Shown: piece after piece, positions 7,433 to 15,313 of the stretch | Numbering within the stretch: the first letter of the stretch is position 1 | Layout of the letters: every line of letters starts with the position of its first letter | Assembly (NCBI GenBank): GCA_041394265.1 | Contig: JAWKIO010000005.1 | Location: forward strand, 3,100,001-3,164,000 | DNA: 64,000 nucleotides | DNA from: Acidimicrobiales bacterium | GTDB lineage: Bacteria > Actinomycetota > Acidimicrobiia > Acidimicrobiales > SZUA-35 | Direction of reading: 5' to 3' | Made by a program: the position numbers and the translations under genes | The notes under the pieces: generated by a model | Told to the model about the DNA's origin: nothing | Databases searched by the model: none | What the model saw: the letters and a program-made list of their open reading frames with translations, nothing else

Positions 7433-8065
7433 ATGGCCCACGCTTCTGACACTGCGCTCCTCGCCCTGCAAGGTCTCCGCCTGAAGGGGCGCACGCAGCC
7501 GGATGCGATCGCAACCTTGTACGGGATCGATCAGGCCACGGTCGAAGCGGCGTTGGCCGGCCTGGCCGACGCCGGGTTCGCCCAGTTCCGTGAGGGGCGC
7601 ACCGCCTTCTGGATGCAGACCTCCGACGGCAAGGCCGAGGGCGAGCGGCTGATGGCGGCCGAGCTCGATGCGGTTGGTGCTCGTGACCTGGTCGCCGGGT
7701 GTTACGACGAATTCAAGGTGCTGAACACCGAGATGCTGGCGCTCTGCACCCGCTGGCAGGTGAAAGATGTCGACGGCGAGCAGGTCATCAACGACCACAC
7801 CGACGAGGCCTACGACGCAGCGGTGATCGACGAACTCGGTCGCCTCGATGCCGGCGTCCAGCCCATCGTGGCGAAGATCGCCGAGGTGCTCGACCGCTAC
7901 GGCATCTATGCCGGTCGGTTCGACACGGCGCTGGCGAACGTACGAGCGGGTCAGCAGGAGTGGTTCACTCGCCCGATCATGGAGTCCTACCACACCGTTT
8001 GGTTCGAGCTGCACGAGGACTTCTTCGGCACGCTCGGGATCGACCGAGCTTCGGAGAGTCACTGA
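7433..8065 (+). CDS. Winged-helix-like protein of unknown function
   Basis: A 210-residue soluble protein I cannot name. Residues 1-65 look like a winged-helix domain (short helices, then DQATVEAALAGLADAGFAQFREGRTAFW, of which the last part resembles the wing). Residues 70-210 are helical and charged, with conserved-looking aromatic positions near the end. It heads the operon with dapA and rnj, and its TGA overlaps the dapA ATG by one base. A role as a local regulator is possible, but nothing in the sequence proves DNA binding. Confidence 0.65.
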   Translation: MAHASDTALLALQGLRLKGRTQPDAIATLYGIDQATVEAALAGLADAGFAQFREGRTAFWMQTSDGKAEGERLMAAELDAVGARDLVAGCYDEFKVLNTEMLALCTRWQVKDVDGEQVINDHTDEAYDAAVIDELGRLDAGVQPIVAKIAEVLDRYGIYAGRFDTALANVRAGQQEWFTRPIMESYHTVWFELHEDFFGTLGIDRASESH

Positions 8066-8952
8066 TGCCCACCTTTGGAACCGTCCTGACGGCGATGGTC
8101 ACGCCCTTCGCGTCCGACGGCACGCTCGATCTCGATGGTGCGCAGGCGCTCGCTCGACACCTCGTCCAACATGGCAACGACGGCGTCGTGGTCGCCGGCA
8201 CCACCGGCGAGTCGGCCACCCTCACGCACGATGAGCAGATTGCACTCATCGAGGCCGTACGCGAGGCCATCCCCAACGCCAGTTTGGTGGCCGGTGCCGG
8301 AAGCAACGACACCCAGGCTGCAGTCGAGCTGACCGAGCGGGCCACCGATGCCGGTGCCGATGGCATCCTCAGCGTCACGCCTTACTACAACCGTCCGTCG
8401 CAGGCCGGAATCGACGCCCACTTCCGGGCGGTGGCCAGTGCCACCGACAAGCCGGTCGTGCTCTACGACATCCCGGTTCGCACCGGTCGCAAGATCGCCG
8501 AGGCCACTCTGCTCGGGCTGCTCGAGGTCGACAACATCCTCGGCGTCAAGGACGCAGCGAAGGACCCGGCAGGCACTGCGTCCCTCATCTCGAAGGCGCC
8601 CCCCGGGACCGAGGTCTATTCCGGCGACGACAGCTTGACTTTGCCATTCCTGTCGGTCGGCGCCGTCGGCGTGATCGGCGTCGCCACCCACTGGGCGGGG
8701 CAGGAGATGGCCGACATGATCGCCGCCTATCTGGCGGGCGATGTCGCCGAAGCCATCCGCCTCAACGCGTTGATGATCCCGTCGTTCGACTTCGAGGGAT
8801 CCGACGACGCACCCAACCCCGTGCCGAGCAAGGCGATGATGAACCTCCTCGGTGTGAAGGTCGGTAGTTGCCGGCCGCCCATGGGATATGCCCCCGACGA
8901 CCTCGACGATCGAGCGCGGTCCGTCCTCGCCGGTCTCGGCCGGTCGATCTGA
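8065..8952 (+). CDS. dapA: 4-hydroxy-tetrahydrodipicolinate synthase
   Basis: Condenses pyruvate with aspartate semialdehyde in the cytosol, the first committed step to diaminopimelate and lysine. The 295-residue TIM barrel has the catalytic Y134 (LYDIP) and the Schiff-base K162 (GVKDAAKD), very close to the E. coli positions. The AGTTGE motif for pyruvate binding is also present. The usual NVPGRT around the tyrosine reads DIPVRT. It is coupled on both sides by one-base TGATG overlaps. The dapA-rnj order is common in actinobacteria and supports the call. Confidence 0.95.
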   Translation: MPTFGTVLTAMVTPFASDGTLDLDGAQALARHLVQHGNDGVVVAGTTGESATLTHDEQIALIEAVREAIPNASLVAGAGSNDTQAAVELTERATDAGADGILSVTPYYNRPSQAGIDAHFRAVASATDKPVVLYDIPVRTGRKIAEATLLGLLEVDNILGVKDAAKDPAGTASLISKAPPGTEVYSGDDSLTLPFLSVGAVGVIGVATHWAGQEMADMIAAYLAGDVAEAIRLNALMIPSFDFEGSDDAPNPVPSKAMMNLLGVKVGSCRPPMGYAPDDLDDRARSVLAGLGRSI

Positions 8953-10697
8953 TGACAGACACCACCTCGTCCACCAACACCCCCACGCCGTCGGGCGACG
9001 TCCGCGTCATCTTCTTCGGCGGTCTCGGCGAGATCGGCCGTAACTGTGCCGGTATCGAGGTCGAGGGGCAGATCATGCTCATCGACTGCGGGCTCATGTT
9101 CCCCGAGATCGACATGGCGGGCGTCGACCTCGTGCTGCCCGACTTCACCTGGCTGCGCGAGAACGCGAGCCGTGTGGTCGGTGTAGTGGCAACCCATGGC
9201 CACGAAGACCACATCGGAGCGCTCGGGCACCTGCTCGCCGACATGGACCTGCAGATCATCGGGTCGCCGCTCACGATCGGACTGGCCAGGAACCGCATCG
9301 AGGAAGCGGGCATGTCCAAGCGGGCCCACTTCATCGAGGTCTCGGACAACGATCGGATCCAGGTCGGACCGTTCGACATGGAGTTCTTCCCCGTCACGCA
9401 CTCGGTTCCTCACGGGTTCGCCACGGCCTTCCACACCCCGCAGGGCGTGATCCTGCACTCCGGCGACTTCAAGCTCGACATGACCCCGGTCGACGGTCGC
9501 CTCACCGACCTCGCCGGCATCGGACACATGGCCAAAGACGACGGCGTGCGTCTCTTCCTCTGCGACTCCACCAACGTGGAGGAGACCGGGTTCTCCGACT
9601 CCGAGACCTCGATCGGCCAGTCGATCCACGATCTGTTCCAGGCCAACAAGGGTCACCGCATCGTCGTCGCCTGCTTCGCCTCCCACATTCACCGTGTGCA
9701 GCAGATTGCCGATGCTGCGATCGCGAACGGTCGTACCGTTGCCACGCTCGGCCGGTCGATGAACAACAACGTGGCGCTGGCCCGTCGCATGGGCCTGCTG
9801 AACATCCCCGATTCGAAGCTGCGAGACATCGACTCGGTCGGCGACATCGCTCCCGAGGATCTGTGTGTGATCTCGACCGGTTCGCAGGGTGAGCCGATGT
9901 CGGCGCTGTCCCGCATGGCCACCGGCGACAACAAGTGGCTCACGATCACCGAGGGCGACGTCATCATCTTGTCGTCGCACCCGATCCCGGGCAACGAGTC
10001 GTCGGTGTCTCGCACGATCGACGGGCTGATCCGCAAGGGTGCCACCGTCATCCACTCGGGCACGGCGCGGGTGCACGCCACCGGTCACGCCAAGGCCGAG
10101 GAGCTGAAGGTGCTGCACTCGATCGTGCAGCCGGAGTGGTTCATCCCGGTCCATGGCGAGTATCGCCACCTCTCCGAGCATGCTCGCCTGGCCACTCGAA
10201 TGGGCACGCGGCCCGACCGCGTCATCGTCTGCCAAGACGGCGATTCGGTGGTCCTCACCGATGCGGGTATTTCGCGTGGTGAGCCCGTACCCGCCGAGTA
10301 CATCTACGTCGACGGCAAGGTCGGCGATCTCGACGAGAGCGTGATCGTCGAGCGGCGAACGCTCGGTACCGACGGCTTCGTCTCGGCGGTCGTGACCGTG
10401 TCGATCGAGGGGCCACACGGCGAGCTCGTCGGGTTGCCAGAGATCATCTCCCGCGGCTGGGTGCACGGGCCCGAGGGCGACCAACTCCGCAAGGACGCCG
10501 CCGACGCCGTGCGTCAGACCGTCGAGTCGGCGCTGAACGACGGCCAGTTCTCCCGCCAGCACCTGGAGCGAGTCTCTCGGCGCGCGCTCGGTCGATTCGT
10601 CTCGAATCGCACCCGCCTCCGCCCGATGATCGTGCCGGTCGTGCTCGGCGCCCACGAGGGCCTCGAAGACGACAACGCCGCGAAGGGCAAACGCTGA
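8952..10697 (+). CDS. rnj: Ribonuclease J
   Basis: Metallo-beta-lactamase/beta-CASP nuclease of 581 residues for rRNA maturation and mRNA decay, with endo- and 5'-exonuclease activity in known members. The zinc motif H82-G-H84-E-D86-H87 is intact, as are the later beta-CASP motifs (NNVALARRMG, STGSQGEP, HPIPGNE, HSGTARVHATGH). A C-terminal domain from about residue 450 completes the family length. It starts in a TGATG overlap with dapA. Its stop codon overlaps the unusual CTG start of the next gene. Confidence 0.96.
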   Translation: MTDTTSSTNTPTPSGDVRVIFFGGLGEIGRNCAGIEVEGQIMLIDCGLMFPEIDMAGVDLVLPDFTWLRENASRVVGVVATHGHEDHIGALGHLLADMDLQIIGSPLTIGLARNRIEEAGMSKRAHFIEVSDNDRIQVGPFDMEFFPVTHSVPHGFATAFHTPQGVILHSGDFKLDMTPVDGRLTDLAGIGHMAKDDGVRLFLCDSTNVEETGFSDSETSIGQSIHDLFQANKGHRIVVACFASHIHRVQQIADAAIANGRTVATLGRSMNNNVALARRMGLLNIPDSKLRDIDSVGDIAPEDLCVISTGSQGEPMSALSRMATGDNKWLTITEGDVIILSSHPIPGNESSVSRTIDGLIRKGATVIHSGTARVHATGHAKAEELKVLHSIVQPEWFIPVHGEYRHLSEHARLATRMGTRPDRVIVCQDGDSVVLTDAGISRGEPVPAEYIYVDGKVGDLDESVIVERRTLGTDGFVSAVVTVSIEGPHGELVGLPEIISRGWVHGPEGDQLRKDAADAVRQTVESALNDGQFSRQHLERVSRRALGRFVSNRTRLRPMIVPVVLGAHEGLEDDNAAKGKR

Positions 10698-11557
10698 GCC
10701 TCCTCGTCACCGGCGGGTCCGGCTATCTGGCCAGTCGCCTGGTCTCGCTGGCGCTCGATCGACAGCACGACCGAGTCGTCGTCGTGTCCCGGTCCGAGCC
10801 CGATGCTTGGTGGCGAGATGACGTCGACTGGCGGTCACTCGATCTTCTCGACGGGCCGGCGGTGTCGGCGCTGTTCGCCGACGTCGCACCGGCGGCGGTG
10901 ATCTCGACCGCAGCAACGAACCCAGGTCAGGGCACCGACTACGCCGTCAACGAGATCGGCGCCTCGGCGGTCGCCGGCGTGTGCGCTCGCCATGGCGCCC
11001 GGCTCGTTCACGTTTCGAGCGACATCGTCCACGGCGGCGACCTCGCAGCCGACGCCACGGGCTACGCCGACGACGCCGAACCTTCGCCCATCAACCCGTA
11101 CGGCCGGTCCAAGGCGGTGGGGGAGCGGTTGGTGCTGGACGCCCTCCCGGCGGCCGCCGTCGTTCGTACCTCGCTGATCTACGGCATCGAGCGAGTCGAC
11201 CGAGGGACGGCCGGTTTCATCGAGCGGCTCGAACGCGGGGAGCGGCTGTCGTTGTGGGGTGACGCCATCCGGCAGCCGGTGTGGATCGACGCGCTGTCGA
11301 GTGCGCTCCTCGATCTCGCGCTGGTGCACACCAACGTGACGGGGACGCTCAACGTCGCCGGCGACGAGGCCATGAGTCGAGCCGACTTCGCTCGTCGACT
11401 CCTCGCGCACTGGGGTGTCGACGCATCGGGGCGGATCGACATCACTCGGGCGGCCGACCTCGAGGGACAGCCGCTCGACCTGCGACTCGATCTCCGCCTG
11501 GCCCGAACGCTCGGCCTGCCGGTGCCCGGTGTCGGTGAGGTCCTCGCCGACACCTGA
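10694..11557 (+). CDS. NAD(P)-binding sugar reductase/epimerase (dTDP-4-dehydrorhamnose reductase-like), apparent CUG start
   Basis: Short-chain dehydrogenase of the extended type, 287 residues. The Rossmann motif TGGSGYLAS lies at residues 6-14. NPYGRSK supplies the Tyr-x3-Lys catalytic pair, and the RmlD-like VHVSSDIVHGG is present. The closest family is dTDP-4-dehydrorhamnose reductase. The reading frame back to the cofactor loop contains no ATG, GTG or TTG; the next upstream candidate is CTG at 10694, overlapping the rnj stop (CTGA), with GAAGGG about 6 nt before it. The first canonical start, GTG at 10784, would remove the whole cofactor-binding motif. Translation by coupling from rnj is inferred. 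Confidence 0.8.
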   Translation: MSLLVTGGSGYLASRLVSLALDRQHDRVVVVSRSEPDAWWRDDVDWRSLDLLDGPAVSALFADVAPAAVISTAATNPGQGTDYAVNEIGASAVAGVCARHGARLVHVSSDIVHGGDLAADATGYADDAEPSPINPYGRSKAVGERLVLDALPAAAVVRTSLIYGIERVDRGTAGFIERLERGERLSLWGDAIRQPVWIDALSSALLDLALVHTNVTGTLNVAGDEAMSRADFARRLLAHWGVDASGRIDITRAADLEGQPLDLRLDLRLARTLGLPVPGVGEVLADT

Positions 11558-11584
11558 GCGCTCAGAAGGTGGTCGGGTGGGCCA

Positions 11585-12508
11585 TCATCGATACGACGCG
11601 ATCGTGGCCGCGAGCTGGTCGGTGAGTGGCGTCGGGCGAAGGCCGAAGGTCGCCTCGGTCTCGCAGGCGTCGATGACGAACGGCGCCTCGAACTGGTATC
11701 GCATCTCCCGCAGCTCTCGCATGACGGGAACGACGATCCCCATGAGATGCAGCACCATCGGGGGTATCTGTCGCACCTTCACTGGATCGACACCGGCCGC
11801 TGCGGTGATCGCGGCGACCATCTCGCTTGCCGTCATCGGCGCCAGGGTTGGGACGTGCCAGGCGCTCCCGTCGGCTCGATCGTCGGTGCCGAGCGCCGCC
11901 AGGGTGGCGGTGACGTCGTCCAGGTAGCTCCAGCTGTGCGGCACGTTCGGGTCGCCAATGTACGACACGTTCTTGCCCGTCAACGCCTTGGGCACGACAC
12001 GGTCGCCGAAGTGACCGTTCGGTCCCACGCCGGGACCGAAGAAGTCCGAGGCCCGGGCCTCGGTTGCTCGCAGGCGGCCCGCCTCGTGCGCGGCCAGCGC
12101 GTCGTTCCACATTGCGGCGCGGATGGCCCCCTTCTTGCTCGGCGGGTCGAGCGGTGTGTCGGGCCGCATCGGGCTCGAGCCGGCGGGGTAGACGTAGAGG
12201 TTGCTCATCGTCACGAGCTTGGCCCCGCTGTCCTCGGCGGCCCCGAGGAAGCTGTTGGCCAGTGGCGGCCAGGCAGTAGCCCACTGGTGGTAGGGCGGAT
12301 TGGCACAGTTGTAGACCGCGTCGGCACCGGCGCAGAGCTTGGCCAGCGCGTCGGCATCGCCGGCGTCGGCGGCGACGCACTCGATGCGGTGATCTTGCGG
12401 TCCTGACCCCGAGCGGGTGACGACCTTGACGTGATGGCCGGTGTCGGCCAGCCGCTGGGCGGTGCCCGAGCCGACGGGCCCGGCTCCGACGATGACGTGG
12501 GTTCCCAT
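11585..12508 (-). CDS. NAD-dependent epimerase/dehydratase-family protein
   Basis: Extended short-chain dehydrogenase of 307 residues. The cofactor motif GAGPVGSGTAQRLA lies near the N terminus. Downstream it has NCANPPYHQW and a long C-terminal substrate domain. The catalytic Tyr-x3-Lys is not obvious, so it may be an atypical reductase that only binds NADP. The ATG at 12508 is supported by GAGGAA about 6 nt upstream. It is divergent from a TetR gene, with three copies of a palindromic operator between them, and is very probably the TetR target. It converges with the preceding reductase, with 27 bp between the stops. Confidence 0.82.
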   Translation of the reverse strand: MGTHVIVGAGPVGSGTAQRLADTGHHVKVVTRSGSGPQDHRIECVAADAGDADALAKLCAGADAVYNCANPPYHQWATAWPPLANSFLGAAEDSGAKLVTMSNLYVYPAGSSPMRPDTPLDPPSKKGAIRAAMWNDALAAHEAGRLRATEARASDFFGPGVGPNGHFGDRVVPKALTGKNVSYIGDPNVPHSWSYLDDVTATLAALGTDDRADGSAWHVPTLAPMTASEMVAAITAAAGVDPVKVRQIPPMVLHLMGIVVPVMRELREMRYQFEAPFVIDACETEATFGLRPTPLTDQLAATIASYR

Positions 12509-12551
12509 GATGTTCCTCGCAACTCGTGGTGAGTGATCGTTGATCCGATAG

Positions 12552-12566
12552 AAGAGCAGTGCTCTT
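12552..12566. promoter_or_regulatory. TetR operator, palindrome 1
   Basis: AAGAGCA-G-TGCTCTT is a perfect 7-bp inverted repeat around one base. It is located 44-58 bp before the epimerase start, in the divergent promoter region. Confidence 0.65.
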
Positions 12567-12601
12567 GATTTCGAACTCTGACCGATCGGGATCGTCTCGT
12601 C

Positions 12602-12638
12602 AAGAGCAGTGCTCACATTTGTTGTCATTGCTCTTGAT
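12602..12638. promoter_or_regulatory. TetR operator, palindrome 2 plus half-site
   Basis: AAGAGCA-G-TGCTCAC (12602-12616) repeats the first operator with two changes. TGCTCTTGAT (12629-12638) repeats its right half exactly and ends 10 bp before the TetR start. Clustered copies suggest autoregulation. Confidence 0.6.
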
Positions 12639-12648
12639 CTAGGTCAGG

Positions 12649-13368
12649 ATGGGCGCCATGGCCCGTCGCAGCACCGCCCGTACCGTTCGTGAACGAGCTC
12701 GTGAGGAGCTCACCAACGAGATCAAGGAGGAGGCCAGGCGACAGCTCGCCGAGCACGGCGCCGACGCGCTGTCACTCCGTGCCATCTCCCGGGAACTCGG
12801 CATGGTGTCGTCGGCGCTCTACCGCTACTTCGCCAGTCGCGATGCTCTGCTCACCGCGCTCATCATCGATGCCTACAACGCACTGGGCGACGCCTGCGAA
12901 CAGGCCGAAGCGGCCGTCGAACGAGACCTCCTCCTCGAGCGATGGCGCAGCATTGCGCTGGCCACCCGGCGGTGGGCCATCGACCATCCCCACGAATACG
13001 CCCTGATCTACGGCACGCCCGTGCCAGGATTCGCCGCGCCCGACGACACGATCGACCCTGCCACCCGGGTGCCCTACCTCATGCTCACGTTGCTGGTCGA
13101 CATCGACGCCGCCGTCGGTGGTTCACCGATCGCCGAACCCCTGCCGGTCGACCCGCTCCTGGCCCAGCAACTCGAGGCGCTCGTTGCGAACATGCCGGGC
13201 CCGGTCGATCAGGCCCGGTTGCTCCAGGGGTTGGGTGCCTGGGCCATGGTGTTCGGCATGATCAACTTCGAGTTGTTCGGCACGTTCAAGAACACCTTCG
13301 ACGAGGCCGAGCCGCTGTTCCGATATCAGGTCGATCTCATGGCTCGGCACATGGGTCTCGTTGGCTGA
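12649..13368 (+). CDS. TetR/AcrR-family transcriptional regulator
   Basis: Repressor of 239 residues. The N-terminal DNA-binding domain shows the family helix-turn-helix (LRAISRELGMVSSALYRYF). The C-terminal domain resembles the WHG/TetR_C type, with a WAIDHPHEYALIYGTPVPG stretch typical of one actinobacterial subgroup. The start may be the ATG at 12649 or the one at 12658 three codons later; both have purine-rich sequence upstream. Two and a half palindromic operators lie in the 140-bp divergent region, so it likely controls itself and the epimerase. Confidence 0.9.
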   Translation: MGAMARRSTARTVRERAREELTNEIKEEARRQLAEHGADALSLRAISRELGMVSSALYRYFASRDALLTALIIDAYNALGDACEQAEAAVERDLLLERWRSIALATRRWAIDHPHEYALIYGTPVPGFAAPDDTIDPATRVPYLMLTLLVDIDAAVGGSPIAEPLPVDPLLAQQLEALVANMPGPVDQARLLQGLGAWAMVFGMINFELFGTFKNTFDEAEPLFRYQVDLMARHMGLVG

Positions 13369-13373
13369 GGGTG

Positions 13374-15026
13374 CTACCGGTCGAAGGCGCACAGCTCGAC
13401 TACGGCATCTCGGCCTCGGCTTCGACCGACGTTCCAGTCGAGGAACCCGTCGCCGCCGTCGATGAGATCGCCGCGACGACCGAGAGCGACCGAACACAGC
13501 GTGTCGCTGAGTTCGATCTGCAGGTCGGGGTCGAGTGTCCCCATCCCGTCGACCAGCACGGCGATCCCGTCGCCGCTCAGCTTGTCCACATGCCAGAGCA
13601 CCGAGCGTTCGTTGCGAGCCAGAGCGTCACGAGCGATGATCGCCTCCGGGTTCGCCAGGTCGAGGCCGGCGAGGGTGGTCAGACCGGACGTGACGAGGGC
13701 GGGCAGCATCCAGGCGCGATCGGGTCGCCACTCGAGGAGGCGCAGGCTCACCATCGCGAACCCCACGCCGATCCACACGGAGAACACCGAGCTGTAGAAG
13801 CGAAGCGGGGTCAAGCCGTTGTCGCCGATGTAGAGCTGGAGTCGGGTGAATGCCACCGCGATGATGAGGTAGGTGAGTGCGACGGCGAGAAGTGCGGGGA
13901 CTCGGAAACCCCGCGTCGTGCGCGCTGTCTCACCGATCATGGAGCGCAGCGAGAGCAGGACGGTCATCGTGATCGCTGCAACCCACAGCAGTTGGAAGAA
14001 GCCTTGACGTGCGTGCTCCTTGTAGGTCAGCCCGCGATCGGCCAGTGCGTGGTCGAGGACCGTCGAGTTGTCGACGTCGACCCGGGCAACGACCTGTGCC
14101 ACGGCGAACACGAGAAACAAGACGTCGAGGAGCGCCAGGGTCACGATGGCTTCGGTCCGTCCCAAGCGCGGTGCCGATGGCGTGTCGGACCGCTCGGTCG
14201 TGGTCGCCCGTAGTCGGAACAGGAGGGCCATGCCGATGCTCCCCATGGCGATCAGGGCGGCATGGCCGGCTGAGTCGAGAGCGTGGAAGGGGACGGAGTC
14301 GAAGAACGAGGCGAACACGGCATCCGCCGATGCAAGGAGGCTGGCGATCACCACCACGATCGGGAGCGCCAGCAGGAGTCCACGCCCGACTGCCAGTACG
14401 TGGCGGGCGGCGCCGGCCTCGCTGGCACGGCGCTGGTGAGCACGGGCTTGCCGTGGTACCTCGACCATGAACCCGATTGCGACCGCCAGGGCCATCACGG
14501 CATTGCGGAGACCCTGGATGGGTCGAGTGTCGAACCAACGCTCGGGCGGGGCGGCAGCAAGCACCAGCAGGCCCGCCGATGCCAGCAGGTTGAAGGCGAC
14601 GAGCCGGGGGTCAGTGCGGACCGACAGCATGACAGCGAAGCCGATTGCGGCCGCAAGGCTCCGGCGGACGAACGGCGTGGTCGCTCGGCCGGTGACGAAG
14701 AAGCCGAGCGCAATGGTGGTGAACAGCAGGGTGCCGGCCACATTCGCTCCCGGTGGGCGCCGGACGGCGAGGTCGCAGGCCACGCCGACGGCCAGGACGG
14801 CCGCCAGGTCGCGTCGCCGAATGTTGACCGGCTCGACCTGCGGCCTCGGCAGCTGCGGTTGGTCGAGTGGCGGTTGCTCGGGTGGCGGTTGCTCGGGTGG
14901 TGGTGGCGTCAACTCGGGGTCGACAATCGTCGACGCCTGGGAAGATGTCGACATCGATGTCGATGCCGGTGCTGTCGGTTCCGGCCGATTCGGTGGCTGC
15001 GGGGGATGGGGCGGTGTGTTCGTCAC
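13374..15026 (-). CDS. DUF4173/DUF4153-type multi-pass membrane protein
   Basis: A 550-residue integral membrane protein of unknown function. A proline- and glutamine-rich cytoplasmic tail (about residues 1-65, with PPPEQPP repeats) precedes some 11 hydrophobic segments. The YKEHARQGFFQLLWV stretch matches the best-conserved motif of the DUF4173 family. The C-terminal 100 residues are soluble. The GTG at 15026 is preferred over an ATG at 15083 because GGAGG lies 6 nt before it and the ATG lacks any ribosome binding site. It ends 5 bp from the convergent TetR gene. Confidence 0.7.
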   Translation of the reverse strand: MTNTPPHPPQPPNRPEPTAPASTSMSTSSQASTIVDPELTPPPPEQPPPEQPPLDQPQLPRPQVEPVNIRRRDLAAVLAVGVACDLAVRRPPGANVAGTLLFTTIALGFFVTGRATTPFVRRSLAAAIGFAVMLSVRTDPRLVAFNLLASAGLLVLAAAPPERWFDTRPIQGLRNAVMALAVAIGFMVEVPRQARAHQRRASEAGAARHVLAVGRGLLLALPIVVVIASLLASADAVFASFFDSVPFHALDSAGHAALIAMGSIGMALLFRLRATTTERSDTPSAPRLGRTEAIVTLALLDVLFLVFAVAQVVARVDVDNSTVLDHALADRGLTYKEHARQGFFQLLWVAAITMTVLLSLRSMIGETARTTRGFRVPALLAVALTYLIIAVAFTRLQLYIGDNGLTPLRFYSSVFSVWIGVGFAMVSLRLLEWRPDRAWMLPALVTSGLTTLAGLDLANPEAIIARDALARNERSVLWHVDKLSGDGIAVLVDGMGTLDPDLQIELSDTLCSVALGRRGDLIDGGDGFLDWNVGRSRGRDAVVELCAFDR

Positions 15027-15125
15027 GGTGGACCTCCGCCCAGCAGTGTCGAAGGCCGATGGTGTGGGGCGCTCACCGCTCATGTGAAGGTGTCGTGCAG
15101 TCGCTCGGTCCTCCCGGTGCGGCCG

Positions 15126-15203
15126 GTTCTGTGCGTCAAACCCACCGCCAATCCCGAACTGTGCGTCGTTCTTCCCGTCTGCGGGAAGTTTGACGCACAG
15201 AAC
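15126..15203. repeat. Intergenic palindromic repeat with 16-bp arms
   Basis: GTTCTGTGCGTCAAAC (15126-15141) is exactly complementary to GTTTGACGCACAGAAC (15188-15203). Between them lie another CTGTGCGTC unit (near 15159) and a 7-bp hairpin CTTCCCG/CGGGAAG (15171-15188). It lies between divergent genes and could also act on transcription. Confidence 0.8.
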
Positions 15204-15211
15204 GGTGGGGG

Positions 15212-15232
15212 CGGTGAGAATGGCGCACAGAA
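15212..15232. repeat. Second unit of the GCACAGAA repeat; matches window bases 1-21
   Basis: This segment shares 19 of 21 bases with the first bases of the window and ends in the same GCACAGAA core as the adjacent palindrome arm. Confidence 0.55.
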
Positions 15233-15298
15233 CGGGGGCGGGGGAGCGGGTGGAGGGGGAGATCTGGGGTGCTCCCTCAACGTGGCGACGTCACCCGC

Positions 15299-15304
15299 TA
15301 GAGT
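15299..15304 (+). promoter_or_regulatory. -10 TAGAGT upstream of ftsK
   Basis: TAGAGT ends 9 nt before the GTG at 15314. The spacing is slightly longer than for other leaderless candidates here. Confidence 0.45.
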
Positions 15305-15313
15305 GACCGCACT

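Noticed and set aside
5757..7514. 585-codon open frame on the minus strand
   Set aside because: It lies opposite the TetR and SURF1 genes; composition is arginine- and glycine-rich with no domain, a high-GC shadow.
8727..10655. 642-codon open frame on the minus strand
   Set aside because: It lies opposite rnj and dapA, which carry clear motifs; no protein family features.
10690..10700. Programmed frameshift joining rnj and the reductase
   Set aside because: The two frames overlap only at CTGA, with no slippery sequence; ordinary coupled initiation explains it better.
10784..11557. GTG 10784 as start of the reductase
   Set aside because: It would remove the cofactor-binding motif that is plainly encoded upstream in the same frame.
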